Shown: positions 46,774 through 60,160, counted from the stretch's first letter. The stretch: 64,000 bases of DNA from Chelonoidis abingdonii (GCF_003597395.2 NC_133769.1:174212869-174276868); one strand, 5' to 3'. The notes: a model not told the origin generated them from the sequence alone. Numbers and translations are program-made.

Positions 46774-49140
46774 TAAGAACATAAGAACGACCATATTGGG
46801 TCAGACCAAAAGTCCATTTAGCCCAGTACCCTGTCTTTTGACAGCGGCCAATGCCAGGTGCTTCAGAGAGAATGAACAGAACAGGCAATCAAATGATCTA
46901 TTATTCCCTGTTACCCATATCCAGCTTCTGGCCAACAAAGGCTAGGGACACCATCCCTGCCCATCCTGACTAATTGCCATTGATGGACCTATCCTCCATG
47001 AACTTACCTGGTTCTTTTTGAACCCTGTTATACTCTTGGCCTTCACAACATCCTCTGGCAAGGAGTTTCATAGATTGGTTGTGCGTTTTGTGAAGAAATA
47101 ATTCCTTTTGTTTATTTGGAACCTGCAGCCTATTAACTTTTATGTGGTGATCCCCTAGTTCTTAGTCCTCTTTTCATCCTCTTTTCCAGGATGAAAAGTC
47201 CCAGCTTTTCCATAGCCCTAATCATTTTTATTGACTTCTCTGTACCTTTTCCAATTCCAATATCTTTTTTGAGATGGGGTGACCACATCTGCACACAGTA
47301 TTCATGATGTAGGCATACCGTAGATTTATAAAGAGGCAATATGATATTTTCTGTATTATTATCTATCCCTTTCCTAATGATTTCCAATATTCTGTTTGCT
47401 TTTCTGACTGCTGCAGCACATGGAGTGGATGTTTTCCAAGAACTATCCACAATGACTCAGAAATCTTTCTTGAGTGATAAGAGCTAATTTAGACCCCATC
47501 ATTTTATATGTATAGTTGAGATTGTTTGATTTCCAATGTGCATTACTTTGCATTTATCAACACGGAATTTCATCTGACATTTTGTTGCCCAGTCACCCAG
47601 TTTGGTGAGGTCCCTTTGTAACTCTTTGCAGTCTGCTTTGGACTTGAGTTGTTTTGTATCATCTTCAAATTGTGCCACCTCACTGTTTAGCTCTTTTTTC
47701 CAGATCATTTATGAATATATTGACTAGGACTGGTCCCAGTACAGATCTCTGGGGGCCACTGCTATCTACCTCTCTCCATTCTGAAAACTGACCATTTATT
47801 CCTACCCCTTGTTTCCTATTTTTTAACCAGTCACCAGCCCATAAGAGGACCTTCCCTCTTATCCCATGACTGCTTGCTTTGTTTAAGACCCTTTGATGAG
47901 GGACCTTGTTAAAGGCTTTCTGAACATCTAAATACTATATCCACTGGATCCCTCTTGTCCACATGATTGTTGACCCCCCCCCTCAAAGAATTCTAGTAGA
48001 TTGTTTTTGTAAAGGGAAATCATGCTTCACCAATGTTGACTCCTCCCCAACAAATCAAATGTGTATGATAACGTTCTTTACTATAGTTTCAATCAATTTG
48101 CTTGCGACTAAAGTTAGCCTTACTGGTCTGTAATTGCTGGTATTACTTCTGGAAACTTTTTTTAAAAATTGATGTCACATTAGCTATCCTCTAGTCATCT
48201 GGTACAGAAGGTGATTTAAATGATAGATTTCATACCACAATTAGTAGTTCTGCAATTTCACATTTGAGTTCATTCAGAACTCTTGGGTGAATACCATCTG
48301 GTCCTGGTTATTTATTACTGTTTAGTTCATCAATTTGTTCCAAAACCTCCTCCAACATCTTAATCTGGGACAGTTCCTGAGATTTGTCACCTAAAAAGAA
48401 TGGCTCAGGGTTGGAGAATCTCCCTCACATCCTCAACCACAAAAGCCAATGCAAAGAATTCATTTAGTTTCTCCACAATGGCCTTATCCCCCTGGAGTTC
48501 TCCTTTAACATCTCCATCATCCAGGGGCCCCATTGGTTGTTTAGCAGACTTTCTGCCTCTGATGTACTTAAAAAAAAATTGCTATTACTTTTTGAGTCTT
48601 TAGCTAGCTGTCCTTCAAATTCTTTTTTGGTCTTCCTAGCTATATTTTTACACTTAATTTGCCAGCTTCTATGCTCCTTTCTGTTTTTCTCAGTAGGATT
48701 TAACTTCCACTTTTTAAAGAGTGCTTTTTTGCCTCTGACTGCCTCTTACTTTGGTTTAGCCATGGTGGCACTTTCTGGTGCACTTAACTGTTTTTTTGTT
48801 TTTTTGTTTCTTTTTTAATTTGGGGTATACATTTAATTTGAGCCTCTATTATGGTGTCTTTAAAAAGTTTCCATGCAGCCTACAGGTATTTCATTTTTGG
48901 CACTGTACCTTCTTAATTTCTATTGATCTAACTTTCTCTTTTTTTGTAGTTCCCCTTTCTGAAATTAAATGCTACTGTGGGGGCTGCTGTGGTATTATCC
49001 CTTCTCCACCCCTCACCCCCACCCCGGGGATGTTAAAGTGTATTATGTTATGGTCACTATTACCAACCAGTTCAGCTATATTTCCCCAGCCCTTAGTTTT
49101 AAAAGGTCACAGAGCAGTTTTTAATTTTACATGCCAGCAA
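46774..49140 (-). mobile_element. CR1 LINE, about 2.4 kb
   Basis: The tail at the left is TAAGAACATAAGAACGACC (octamer repeat). The element runs on through the C-terminal region, palm (47.5-47.7 kb) and RT start (48.2-48.3 kb) to the region before the RT (48.4-49.1 kb, where TATTATGTTATGGTCACTAT is typical). It is the longest continuous CR1 here and a useful ruler for the gapped copy at 22.3 kb. Confidence 0.88.
47133..47708 (-). pseudogene. CR1 polymerase palm and C-terminus, broken
   Basis: The 47499-47708 block reads EVAQFEDDTKQL, where CR1 polymerases have a FADD catalytic box, so the alanine before the two aspartates is replaced by glutamate. LTKLGDWATKCQMKFRVDKC and KVMHIG follow. The 47133-47450 block reads HHEYCVQMWSPHLKKDI and EKLGLFILEKRMKRG, the CR1 C-terminal landmark. 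The two blocks are out of register. Confidence 0.85.
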
Positions 49141-50046
49141 TCTGGTTCCTTTTGGTTTAGATGAAGCCCATCCTTCCTGTATAGGCTCCCTTATCTTCTG
49201 CTGATATTCATGTGAGGAATATTTTTTACTAGCAAGAATATTAGCAGAAAATGAGTCTCTCAAATTATCCAAACATAAACAAAGACTTCCAGAAGAGCTG
49301 TTTGCATGAACATCTTAAAACCTTTGATAGCATTCCGGTTTGCTAATATCTTCCAGCCAGGAAGCAGAAAAAAGCCATGTGATTTAGGTGACCTTTCATA
49401 CATCAAGTATAAATGCAGGCAGCAAATAGCCAAAAATCAACATTGAAGTAAATAGTTCAAGAACAGCCTGTAGACTGAAATATAAAATCAGGCTCTTTAA
49501 AACCATAAGCAAAAATCGAGTTACAACCAATCTCTTTCATCATCCTCGCACACCATGCTACTTGTTTGATAGATGGGAAGAGCCTGGCTGTGTTTTTGCA
49601 AGGCATGTCTGCTTCGAGTTTTGGGAGATCTGACATGCGCTGGTATCCGAGATGTATCAGGTCCTGAAGAATGCAGAATTGCAAAAGAATTCAAAGTGTA
49701 GGTGTTAGAGTCTAGCAGAGTCTCAGCTGCACCTGGCAACATTTCCTTCAAACTAAGGAGTATATGGAGGTATTTATAGGAGAAGAAGACAGTTGTGCTG
49801 AACCAAAGATGAAGAAAATTGTAGAAAGCAGATCTGAGGAGGTGGACAGTGGAGCTCCTTATCTGAACCTTTATTGAACTGTAGAAGTTGGAGATAGGAA
49901 AATACCTGGTAAGTCATTTAGTACATCCACATTATAGTAGGCTATTCCATATTTTAACTTGTATCTTGATCTTTCTCCATTCTATTCTTTGCATTTCCTG
50001 CTACATACCTTACTTTTCCTCCCTTTTTGATCCTCCTCTCAATATG
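49141..50046. other. No gene recognised
   Basis: No firm element. A short stretch near 49880-49930 faintly resembles a CR1 3' UTR but is too short to call. Confidence 0.45.
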
Positions 50047-50047
50047 T

Positions 50048-50297
50048 AAGGCCTGATCTAAACTTAAGTTGTACAAATTTAACCATGTCAGTCAGGACTG
50101 TGTGATTTTTTTTTTTAATGGTAAAAGCCGTAGTGTGGACTCAGTTATTCCAGTACAAAGAATAATTACTACTCTTCCTGTATGGGAATAGCTATACAGG
50201 TATAAACATCTTTATACCAGTAAAATTGTATCCCCCCTAGGGGGATTGTACCACTTTATCTAGAGCAATACAACTTTTACGTGTATACAAGTCTTTA
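50048..50297. mobile_element. MITE, probably Harbinger-like
   Basis: Left end AAGGCCTGATCTAAACTTAA, close to the terminus at 27141. The right end, reversed, is TAAAGACTTGTATACACG, an imperfect match. Internal small inverted repeats (GTATAAACATC/TTTATACC; CCCCCTAGGGGG). It has no coding content. Its right end coincides with the target site of the next element. Confidence 0.55.
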
Positions 50298-50300
50298 GTT

Positions 50301-50636
50301 CACAGGCACCAGCTTTTTCCTTTCCCCAGGGGTGCTCAGCCTCCACCCCATCCCAAGCCTCACTCCCACTCCACCACTTCCCCTGAGGCCCCACTCTGCC
50401 TCTTCCTGCTCAGTTCTGCCCCCTCCCCCAAGCGTGCCTCATCCCTCTCAGCACCTTCTGCACACCTTGGAACAGCTGATCATGGTGGGTGGGAAGTGCT
50501 GGGAGGGAGGGAGAAGAGTTGATCAGCAGGGCCACCAGCAGGTGGGATGCACTGGGTGGAGAGGGGAGGCAGCTTGGCTGCCGATGTGTGCTAAGCACCC
50601 ACTAATTTGTTTCCGTGGGCGCTCCCAGCACCTATG
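50301..50636. mobile_element. hAT MITE with exact 8-bp duplication
   Basis: A 336-bp element between CTTTAGTT (50293-50300) and CTTTAGTT (50637-50644). The termini are CACAGGCACC and, reversed, CATAGGTGCTGGG, related by transitions. The inside is C/T-rich then G-rich, with no transposase. Confidence 0.9.
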
Positions 50637-50644
50637 CTTTAGTT

Positions 50645-53129
50645 ATTACACTAACATAGGCTCCCTTAGGCAATAGAGGCCAAATTCTGAGGCACTGTGT
50701 GAAGTGGGGATGAGATAAGTTACCATTTTGTAAATGGGGGGGTAAGTCAAAAAGGGTCTATTCTGGTGTAATTTATGCTATCTGCTCCCTCAGTGGGTAC
50801 ATTACACCTGCTTAGTCTCTCTCTCTCTTTTTTTAAAATACTTACATGGACTCATCTCTGATCAGAACTTGGCCCTGTATGCACAAGAGGACTGAGTTAC
50901 ACTTGCTAGGAGATCCATAAGTTTGAATTTCCTGGTTTTGGTTAATTTAAAAGCTCAACCAATACTATTTGAATAGCATAGCTTTTACATGTAAATAAGC
51001 ACAGGTTTATGTTAAAATAGTCTGTCTAACTTTTAGAGTCAAATGAATCTTCGAATATTTCCATATGGAATAATGCAGTCTAATAAACATCTGTAGTCAG
51101 AGCTGTGAAAACCCTTCCAAGTTTGTATCACCAGTGCTTCACAAATCTCTTGAATGGAATCCAGTTCTTAGAGGTTTACAAGCTTAGAAGTTTGAAAAGG
51201 TTCACAGTCCCAGGCAATGGATTAATCTCACAGTGAACCTACAGGCAAAGCTTGTGTTTAATATGTTTGTGCTTGTTTGCAAAGTCTCCTTCTGGTTCAC
51301 TGGCTTGCTAAAAACTTAGAAGTTTGACTATTCACCTCCGTGCAGAGTTACCAACTTACAAAATATTACTGAGTCAAGCTATAGTGACCTTATGCAGTCA
51401 TATCTCAAACTTTTGCCCTTATGAGAAATGGCTGACAGCTCCCATTAATTTTAATGGAACTGAAGCCAGGTGGCCCTCAGTTAAGAGAGCTGTCATTTCC
51501 CTACAGGCTCTTCAGGTAGCCCTACTCAAGAGGGCTAATATCCAGTGATGTCCACTTGGACAGCTCTTAATGAAAATGGCAGCTCCAATGACCCATGGGG
51601 AGCAAACTAAATGGGAAACTATCACCAGACAGGACAATGTGAGGATGCAGGTGATGTGGGATGCAAGAAAGGGAATAAGGGAGTGTTGGGAAATGTAAGG
51701 AGCAGAAAGAGAATGACTGGTACAAGTGATGGGGCAGAGGGGGAATTTGATAGGCTGGAGATTTTGAGAGGAAAATATTTGGAGTACAGAGTGGGGAATA
51801 TGGGTGGGTGCATGAGTGGCCAGTGAGATGTGGAGAGGAGAAACTGGACTGATGAAGTGGAAGGGTGAGGGGATAGAAATAGAAAATGTAACAGCTCTTA
51901 CATCACTGATTAGAAGCAGATAAATGGAGTCCTTTGTGCACCCAACTCACTCAAAATGCCCTGTGAACAGCAGCCTGATAACTTTATCACATATAGGTAT
52001 TGCAAAAGTTGTTTGTGTTCACACAATGGCTGTAGAAACAAAGCCAGAGAAAACCATTTTGTGGTGCAGGATTTTCTGTCTAAATGCTTAGTGACAATGA
52101 TTTCAAAATCATTAGTTTGGATGTTCACAGAGCACATTATTGGAACATCTAATTATCGAAATAAATCCCACTCTGTTTGGTTAAAGGTGTGATGCCCCAG
52201 ATGCAGCACTGCATTATGATTCATTATTCACAGTATAAACAAAAAACCTATCTGTACTGCTTGTAACTTCATGATAACTTAAATGATTCCAACTTATAAA
52301 AGACATCAGTCTTCTGAGTATGACAGCAAAACCCATAGCAAATGAGAGTGGCTTATGAGTTAACAAAAGTGTGTAAAATACAATTGAAAATGTAATTGGT
52401 TAACTGATTTTTGTTTTCCTGATTTGGATTTTTTTAAAGGCAAATGGAATTTCACTTAACATTCTAAAAAAAGTGAAGTTTGTGCTGATAACAAGCTTCA
52501 GATACTTCAGCCAAATAAGTAACTTTTTTTTAATTGAAGTGTCTGAAAAATAAAAGATTAAATGGAAGTGTGCAAAACTTATCTAGAATACTGTTAAGTT
52601 TAATGTGATAAGATAAAAATGTTAAAAACAAACCTTTGTTCCTTATTAGATCTTGAGATTCATTCTAAAATTCAGCAGCTCATCGTTCTCTGAAGTAGTT
52701 TTGGGGTAATTTATATTTTTTATATTTTATATTTTTTTAGAAATCATGGGACCTGATTGTCTCTGGAAATTGAGAGTTTTTCTTCTCGCTCATGCAAGTA
52801 CCACTGCCACTGAAGTCAATGGGAATAACACCAGTGTGAGTAGAGCAGAATTTGGCCATGTAGATCGTTTTGACCAATCCAGCATCAGCATTTCCATTCT
52901 GGTTTAGAAATGGGTACAAAGTTATTTCTTGACTGTTCTGGCACTTGTCCCTAAAAAGGAGGAAAACCTTATAAAGTTTCTTTTGGCCCAGGAAAACAGT
53001 AATATCTGTTGCGGTCATCAGTGGCTTGTTGGCTGAGCACAGCAGCCAGAGGCTGCGGTTGATTAGCTCAGCTGCCTTCATGAGCGTTAGTGCAATCAAT
53101 GAGAAATATGCTCAGTACTTTATGGGAAT
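50645..53129. other. No gene recognised
   Basis: Unique-looking. The minus-strand open frame at 52737-53099 (120 codons) matches no family I know and may be part of an old repeat. Confidence 0.45.
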
Positions 53130-53134
53130 AAGAG

Positions 53135-54253
53135 TGTGATGTGTCATTCCATATTTTGTATGAAAATATGCTTATGATATGAATGACATAATTGAGAGAT
53201 ACTTTATGCAAGATGGCTCATGTGAGACATCATTGGAAAGGCTATTATTTATTGAATGTGATTATCCAATTTGTATGCCTGTATCATGTCTGTATCTGAA
53301 GTTAGGAATATTGACCATGTATCTGTATTTTAACTATGCCACTTTGGGTGACACCCACTGCTAACACTTCAGGTACAACAGTGGAAAAACCAGACAGGGC
53401 GGATGGCCCATCAGCAAGGACAATGAACTGTGAAAAGCTTGGCCTTCCTGCGGATGCTCCATACTGCCACTGACTTATGGATGCTGTGATACTACAGAGT
53501 CAGTTGTAGTATCACCTGATACGAAATCATTACCTGGAATTTCTTGTGACTTTCAGCATAAGGGAAGGGGAGGTTCAAGTTTGGGAAACAAAGGATTCCC
53601 ACCTTATGTAAATCCTATTTAAAGGTGGGGAGGAAGGTAAACAGGGCTCCTCCTCTCCATGGCTGGCTGCCCAAGAAAGACTGCAAAAGCCACCTGAAGG
53701 GAAGGCAAGGGGTGAGTCCAGACTGAGACAGGAGTTAAGTCTGAAAAGGAATATAACTGGAACTCTGAACCACAGAAACTTTGCAACCTACCTGCAACAA
53801 TGTCAAGGGTGAGAAATACTATTTGTAACCAATTTCTTTAGTGAAACTAACTTAGTTTGCATGTTTGATTTTATTTGGTCAATAAGCTGCTTTGTTACCC
53901 CTTTTACCACTTAAAATCTCTTTTATAGTTAATAAACTTTGTTTTGTTTATTATTAAACCCTGTAATTTCTAACGGGGAGGGGGGAAGAATCTGTGCATA
54001 CCTTCCTCCACATTGAGGGAGGAGGTGGACAACTGTGTGCTGGAGCAAGTCCCTTAAACTGAGCTTTCCCAGAACTGATCTCAGTGTCTGTTTCATTCTG
54101 CAATTGGGGGCAGCCCTGCCTCTATGTGTTGGAGCAGGCTTAATAGCCTGACCCAGCAATGCAGGTAAAAAGGATGCCTAAAATGGCCTAACAGGTGGGC
54201 TCAGTGGTGTATCTGCACATCAGGTGGCATCCTAAGGGGCCCAACCCATTAAA
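53135..54253 (+). mobile_element. Solo LTR, 1.1 kb
   Basis: Flanked by the exact 5-mer AAGAG (53130-53134 and 54254-54258). Starts TGTGATGTGTCATTCC and ends in a decayed CAACCCATTAAA, where an intact end would be expected to close with the inverse of TGTGAT. TATTTAAA at 53616 and AATAAA at 53931 are spaced like the promoter and poly(A) signal of an LTR, and they set the strand. No gag/pol remnant is present. The 5-bp duplication fits ERV or Gypsy integration. Confidence 0.85.
53616..53936 (+). promoter_or_regulatory. LTR TATA box and poly(A) signal
   Basis: TATTTAAA at 53616-53623 and AATAAA at 53931-53936 inside the solo LTR. Activity is not implied. Confidence 0.5.
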
Positions 54254-54258
54254 AAGAG

Positions 54259-55599
54259 GCAATTATAGCTAGATACAAGTAAGTGGCAGGGAGGGAAAAT
54301 GAGATGCAGAAATGCATTGGATTAATGGGTGTATCATCCTTTCAGAATCCAGAAATGTTAGGCTGGAAAAGTTCAGATTTTTTTTAAAAGTAAAAAATCA
54401 AATTGATGGCTTTTTGTAAATACAGCTGCTTGGCAAAAGCAATTAATGAAAGTGACATGCTGTGTCCACCCTCACCCCCGGAAGGAACTTAAAATAACTA
54501 AAGTGACACTGGGGAGAAAAAATTGGTTGCTGACCTGTCTTTTACTTGCCAAATAGCATGTTCCCTCACAGCAGAATTGGCAAAAGGCAGCAGGTTCTGG
54601 CCTGAATGTTGAGACATTTCTGTTCTTTGAAACAGTCTAGCAGGTGCAAGTCAGAGCTTGTTGTGAGCCTTATGTACAGCTGCTTACTCATCTCTGTAGT
54701 AAAGTGATTCACTCCACCTACTGTGCAGTGAGCCAGTTGCAGCATTTTGTATGTCTCCTGTAAAGGAAATCCATTTTTATAAAGAAAAATCCCCTCCAAT
54801 GCATCACACTCTACAAAAAACATCAGAGAATCTCACCCCTTCTTCAATAAAACCTTAACAGTACACAGCTAGCAAGACCAAATCAAAAACATTGTACTGC
54901 AACAGACTTTATAGGAGACAAAAGTGAGAATTTCAGCACCAAAGATACACACTTGTAGCATTTCAGGGGTAGTTCTGAAAGCACCATAAGCAGCATGGTA
55001 GCACGACAAGGAGGCAGTGATCAGGAATGTTAGCAGAAGGGGGCTGGAATAGGGGGAGAAGGAGATATTCAAGTTGTCTTCTTACATTTTCATCAGGAGG
55101 GGTGAGTTCTGGGATGCATGATGTAAAAATGGCCGACCCTCTCAGGGTAGAAGGGTGGTTGGACAAGATGTGAGACTTTTAGGGTATGAGGACGCTTACC
55201 ACATGGGACTCAGTGTTATGATTTGTAAATCTACAATGACCTAGTGTTTTAGGACTCTCATGGAATTACCACTGACTTAAATCTACTTTTCTCTTTAAAA
55301 ATTATTATTTTATTTCAGGAAAATTCAAAAGAAAATTCAGTCTTTTGGTTTCATATGTTTCGATGAGTATCCTGTTAGATGATAAGAGCCCAACATATTT
55401 TCTTGGCACCAGGCACTAAACAACAAAGTTCCTTTCCCAAAACAGCCAATACTCCATTTGTCTGTCCAAATCATGTTGAAAGCAACAATAGGGACTTATT
55501 TTATGCTGTGGTGCTTTGTCTCTCAGTTGCAAGTACAATAGACGATTCTCACTATGCCGCATCATTTAGTTACCATCCATTGAGGAAGGACGGTCTTGT
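54259..55599. other. No gene recognised
   Basis: Unique-looking sequence. Short open stretches only. Confidence 0.5.
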
Positions 55600-55818
55600 G
55601 CTGTAGCCCTCTAGCCTGGCACTTAGGAGACCTGAGTTCAATTCTGTGCTCTGCTACAGCCTTCCTGTGTAACCTCGGGCGAGTCACTGGTTGTCTTTGC
55701 CTCTGTTCCAGATCTGTAAAATGGATGGGAAAAGCAACACTCACTCACCTCCCAGAGGTGTTGAGGATAAATCCATTAAACATTGTGAGGTGCTCAGATA
55801 CTATGGTAATGAGGACCA
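55600..55818 (+). mobile_element. MIR-like SINE, near full length
   Basis: In order: a tRNA-like head (TAGCCTGGCACTTAGGAGAC, GAGTTCAATTCTGTGCTCTG), the core (TGTAACCTCGGGCGAGTCAC, GATCTGTAAAATGGATGGG) and the 3' part (CAGAGGTGTTGAGGATAAAT). GAGTTCAATTC is a clear B-box relative. This is the best preserved MIR-like copy in the window. Confidence 0.88.
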
Positions 55819-58609
55819 AAAAAGTACCATTGATCAATAATGCAAATGACTTGCAGAGTCAGACAGCTTCTCTGTGTGAGCATTATAAAATAAAACCCAC
55901 ACCTTGCAGGCCAAATCTGACCTTCCTTTGTCTGTGCAACCCCACTTAAATCTGTGTGGTGTGCAATTTTTTAAAAACTTTTTGAGGCAGAAAAGGGGGA
56001 AAAAAAACCCTCAATTTTTCCTAAAAGTAGCATTGAAAGGGACTGTGGAAGCTCTTTGCTATGACACTGTAGATCATCCTGCATGCATGCCCACTCAGAG
56101 TGAAAGAAAACATTAGCATTGTATATTTAGCACACAAGTATTCCTCACATGCTATCCATTAAGCTTCATCAAAATGCTTAATGCATAGACTGTACCCTAC
56201 ATGGAAACCACATTAGAAGCAATTATTAAATGATAGAGAGATAAATGTAGCTATTAATAATACACACCTGTGGTTCTTCCCTGTGCACCCTGTGATCTAA
56301 CAGCTGATAATTTGTAATGGCACAACCTCAACCCCCTGCAGTTTGTTAGGATGACAGCCAAGGAACAGCACAGCTCAGTTACAGGCAAGTGGGTGGTGAA
56401 TCTACAAAAAGTCAGTTCTTGTCATTTTATTGATGACACATTCATCCAGTAAGTATTTCTAATGAGGTATCAGTGCTGCCCACATCTGCCCTACATGCAT
56501 CCTCGATGGTATGCAAATTAGGCAACCCTGCTATAGATTCAACCTTTAGTATGCCAATATTTTGAAGCATTTCAAAATTAGCAGAAGTAAGAATGGCTTT
56601 TCTCAGCAGGGGGCGGAGTGGTACTCCACAGCAGTGCAGCTGCCAGAAAGGGCTGCTCAGCTTGCAGAGGACAGGTAAAATGGCTCCTTTCACATGCTTT
56701 TTAACAACTTGGCAGGCAAGGTAATCCTATTTGTTTGGGACAAGACCACTAAGTGAGATGGAGGCCACTCAAACTCATTAACTGGTCTTAATTCATAGAC
56801 TACAGGTACCTAATTTCCATCACACAATACACAGTTTGAATGGCCACAGCTTTGTGATAGGGTTTTCTATCAGAGGATTGCCTGAGGGCTGAGCTCCCTG
56901 GCCCAGGCAAACACTGGGGAGGGGGAGGGAAGACTCAGTGAGTTTCCCATTGCAGTTTCCAAGAGAGAAGGCAGAGGAGAGGTTTGCTGCCCTACTCCAG
57001 AACAGACAGGGGTTTGACAACCCATGAACCCTCTGGGGTACATGTAAGGCTCAGGGGAGCCATCACAGAGCTTGGCACATCCATATGGCTCCTGACAGCT
57101 CTCTTCCATCTTTCTGTCATCACAGCTCTGTCCCTGCCACAGTTCAGTCCAGAGAGCCACTTAAAAAAAAGGGTCTCCATAGTATGGAGACGCTGTCACC
57201 TCACTGCCACTGTCATGGGTGTAGCCAAGGCTTGCCCATATCCTAGCTATAACTGTCCAACTTCAGGGCTATGGATGCATGGCATAAATTAGAACAGCCT
57301 TTGCAGGGAGACAGTGTAAAGGTGAGCATTATGCTACCATGCACCTCCTGCTGTGTGCGCCTCAGTGCAGCCAAGGATTTGACACTGTTTGTTTAAGAGC
57401 TCTTGTTCTTTTGACATCTTCATTTCTGCTTATTAATCATCAATAGGAGGTGTTCCTAATATTACTCCTCCCGATTTCCATATGACTTGGAGTTGCAAGT
57501 TCCATTCTTTACATGAAATGGCACTGCTGCTGCTTAATTTCTTCTCTGTTTGCGTTAACCAGCAATGATTAAGTATTGTAGTTATATTAAAATAGAGAAC
57601 ATGCATGAATATAACTTTTAAAATAACTATATACAACATAGGACATAACTAATAGTGTTATAGAAGGCTGTTACTACATATGAGGGAAGCTGGTTATATA
57701 TTATGGAGAAGAGTTGCATATACTTAAGATATAATTCATAAATAACGCTAGGACAGATAGCTTCCTTTTTAGCTATCATCTCTGGGCAAGGGAAAGTGTG
57801 TGTATATATTATTACATGATAGATATCTTTCTATCAGGAGTGTAGATATTCAGGCTAAAACGATGACATTAAAGTCCTAGTTTTGTTTTGGGTTTTTTTG
57901 AGAAATCTAGGGGAAATTAGCTATCCAGAACATCAGTATTCTAATAGTGTAGGACAAGGTCATGGCTGACCATTCAAACATTCATAATTATCAAAGCACA
58001 TTGTGGAGGCACAAATAGCAGTTCTACAGTCTAGGATGCACCAGGATTTTCCTTTTAATGTAAGCTTTCCAATTGTTCATGTGTTCTGACCAGAATGTTC
58101 TATGTTGCACCAAGGCTTTGTAGAAAAATCAAGAGTCGAAGTTCCTCTCTCTATATGTAAATTACCTTCCACTCTCTTCTCTATCTTCACCTTGACGGGC
58201 GCTCCCACACTGAGGGATGGAAAATTGGATGGTAGACATTTTAACCCAGGGAACCTCCTTTCCTTTTGCCTTCTCCTCATATCCAGTATTCTTGATACTA
58301 TTTCATCAAGTGAACTCTTTCCTTCCTAAATAACCCCATCAATTTTCAGCTGTATCTCTGACTACTATTGATCTATTTAATTCTGTCTCCCCACCCATGC
58401 AATTTACTAGCAACTTGTGACCAAGAAAAGTAAAATCTGAAAATCAAAACCAAAAACCTTAGCCCTGAGAGAGCTGTTACCTGAAAGAAAGAAATGTCAG
58501 AGACTCAAAGTCCACTGATTTTATGACTCAAAGGGGATCAGGGCTAGACTAACAAAGAAATTTAGGTGTGGTGTTGGGGTTGGGGTGAGGAAAGCAAGCA
58601 AGAGACTGT
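55819..58609. other. No gene recognised
   Basis: Unique-looking sequence. Overlapping open stretches at 56820-57292 on both strands carry no domain. Confidence 0.5.
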
Positions 58610-58880
58610 ATGACTCTATAGTCTGGTGGTTAGAGTACTCAGCTGGCAGGTAGAAGACCCAGGATCTACCCCCAATCTAATGACTTTTTCAGTTATTTAT
58701 CCACAATGAAACAGTTTCAACAGGAGAAATGGAGGCCTATAGCCTCGTGGTTAAAGCACACACTTGAAAGGTGGTAGAGCCTTGTTCAGATCCCTTCTTT
58801 TCCTCAGGCAGAGGGAGGACTTCGAAGAAGCATCTCCCACATCCTAGGAGAATATCCTAACCACTAGGCTAAACATTATG
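58610..58880 (+). repeat. Cluster of tRNA-like SINE heads
   Basis: Two direct head-like copies: TAGTCTGGTGGTTAGAGTAC (58619) with a downstream CCCAGGATCTACCC, and TAGCCTCGTGGTTAAAGCAC (58740) with GTTCAGATCCC. A third, inverted piece, CCTAACCACTAGGCTAAAC, lies at about 58857-58875. No core domain follows, so these are isolated Pol III-type heads from MIR-like or other tRNA-derived SINEs. Confidence 0.55.
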
Positions 58881-60152
58881 ACTCTGAGAGAGGAGGTTGG
58901 CTGCGGTTCTGTGAGTGCACCTACAATGGCCTGATTTTGCATGGGACCCTCAGGCAATTTAGGCAGAGGAATTCCTCTAGTTTTTGCATTTGCTCTGGCA
59001 CTTGGCTGTCTGAAGGCCTAGAGTAAGGCAGCAGTGTCATCCACTAAGGCAGACACATAGGCATCTAGGGAAATTTTACTGCAAAAAAATTTAGGTATTA
59101 AGGAAGTTTAGGCACCTACAGAGTTTGGTGGCAGCTGAATGGGGGTCTTGTGATTTTCACAGGGGCCTGATTCTGGGATTCAGCCGCCTAAAATGTCATT
59201 TAGGGACCTAAATCCTCTTATGAATCTAACCCTCAGACCGGATAAATGTATACTTCCTTGGTTAGCTTTCAGAGGAAATTAATTGCCTGTTCAGGTCTCC
59301 AACCTGAACAGGTGAAATGTTTGTGTTAATGAAGCAGTGTTTTTTTTACTGAAGGCAATCAGAAGCTATACACTTGCAGCAGGCAACACTGATAACAAAT
59401 GCTAGTGTACAAGGAAGCAGGTCTTGTAGCACCAGCAGGCTGGATGGGGCGTTGGTTTGTGTTTTTGAAAACCTTCTGAGTATTGTTATAAAAAGTTTAA
59501 TACAAACTCCTGAGACTAAACATCTGAGAGGAAAGTTCTGTCTGGGAAAGATGACTGCTGCTGGTCTGCGTTAGCTGGGGTCCTATTTAGGGAATAGTGC
59601 CAAAATTTCCAGTTGCACTAGGCACCAAGCTTGGGATATTATTACACATTTACTACTCATGCTCCAGGGTCCAATGGTGTTGGAATACAAGAGGCTTTGG
59701 AAGCAGAGGTAAGTCCTGCACTGGCTGGAGTATATGGCAAATTTGGTTTCTACACACAAGTTTTTGGATTTTTAGGAAAGCCTTGACTGTTGCCTTATCT
59801 TCTTCTACAAACACATATCATTTTTGAATGACTTTCTGAACCTCCTGCTTCCTACCCTCCCAACTGGCACAGAAGTACATTCTGGGGCAGGTGTGGGGGT
59901 AAGCTGTCCATTAAACCTTGGACATTGTGGCTTGGGTGTTTTGTGGGAGGTTCTAGATTTTTGTATTTGAAACTGGCTGTGCTGCTATCTTGCTCATTCT
60001 CCCTTTTCAATAAAAAGATGAGAGCTAAAAGAGTCATAATGTTTAGCTGGTTGGGAAAATAACAAGCTCTCATAGAATCTAATTGGGGTAGACAAAATAA
60101 CACTAACAAACTTCCTTACTCATGTGGCACTTTACATTTTGAAAATGTAGTG
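58881..60152. other. No gene; old repeat at 58920-59240
   Basis: 58920-59240 repeats the phrase CACCTA/GACCTAAA with TTAGGCA, as in a diffuse sauropsid repeat also hinted at near 33.8 kb. The rest looks unique. Confidence 0.35.
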
Positions 60153-60160
60153 CAAACAAT

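Noticed and set aside
48778..49164. 128-codon plus-strand open frame
   Set aside because: Antisense to the CR1 body and T-rich; chance.
52737..53099. 120-codon minus-strand open frame
   Set aside because: No recognisable family or motif; could be an old repeat, but not supported as a gene.
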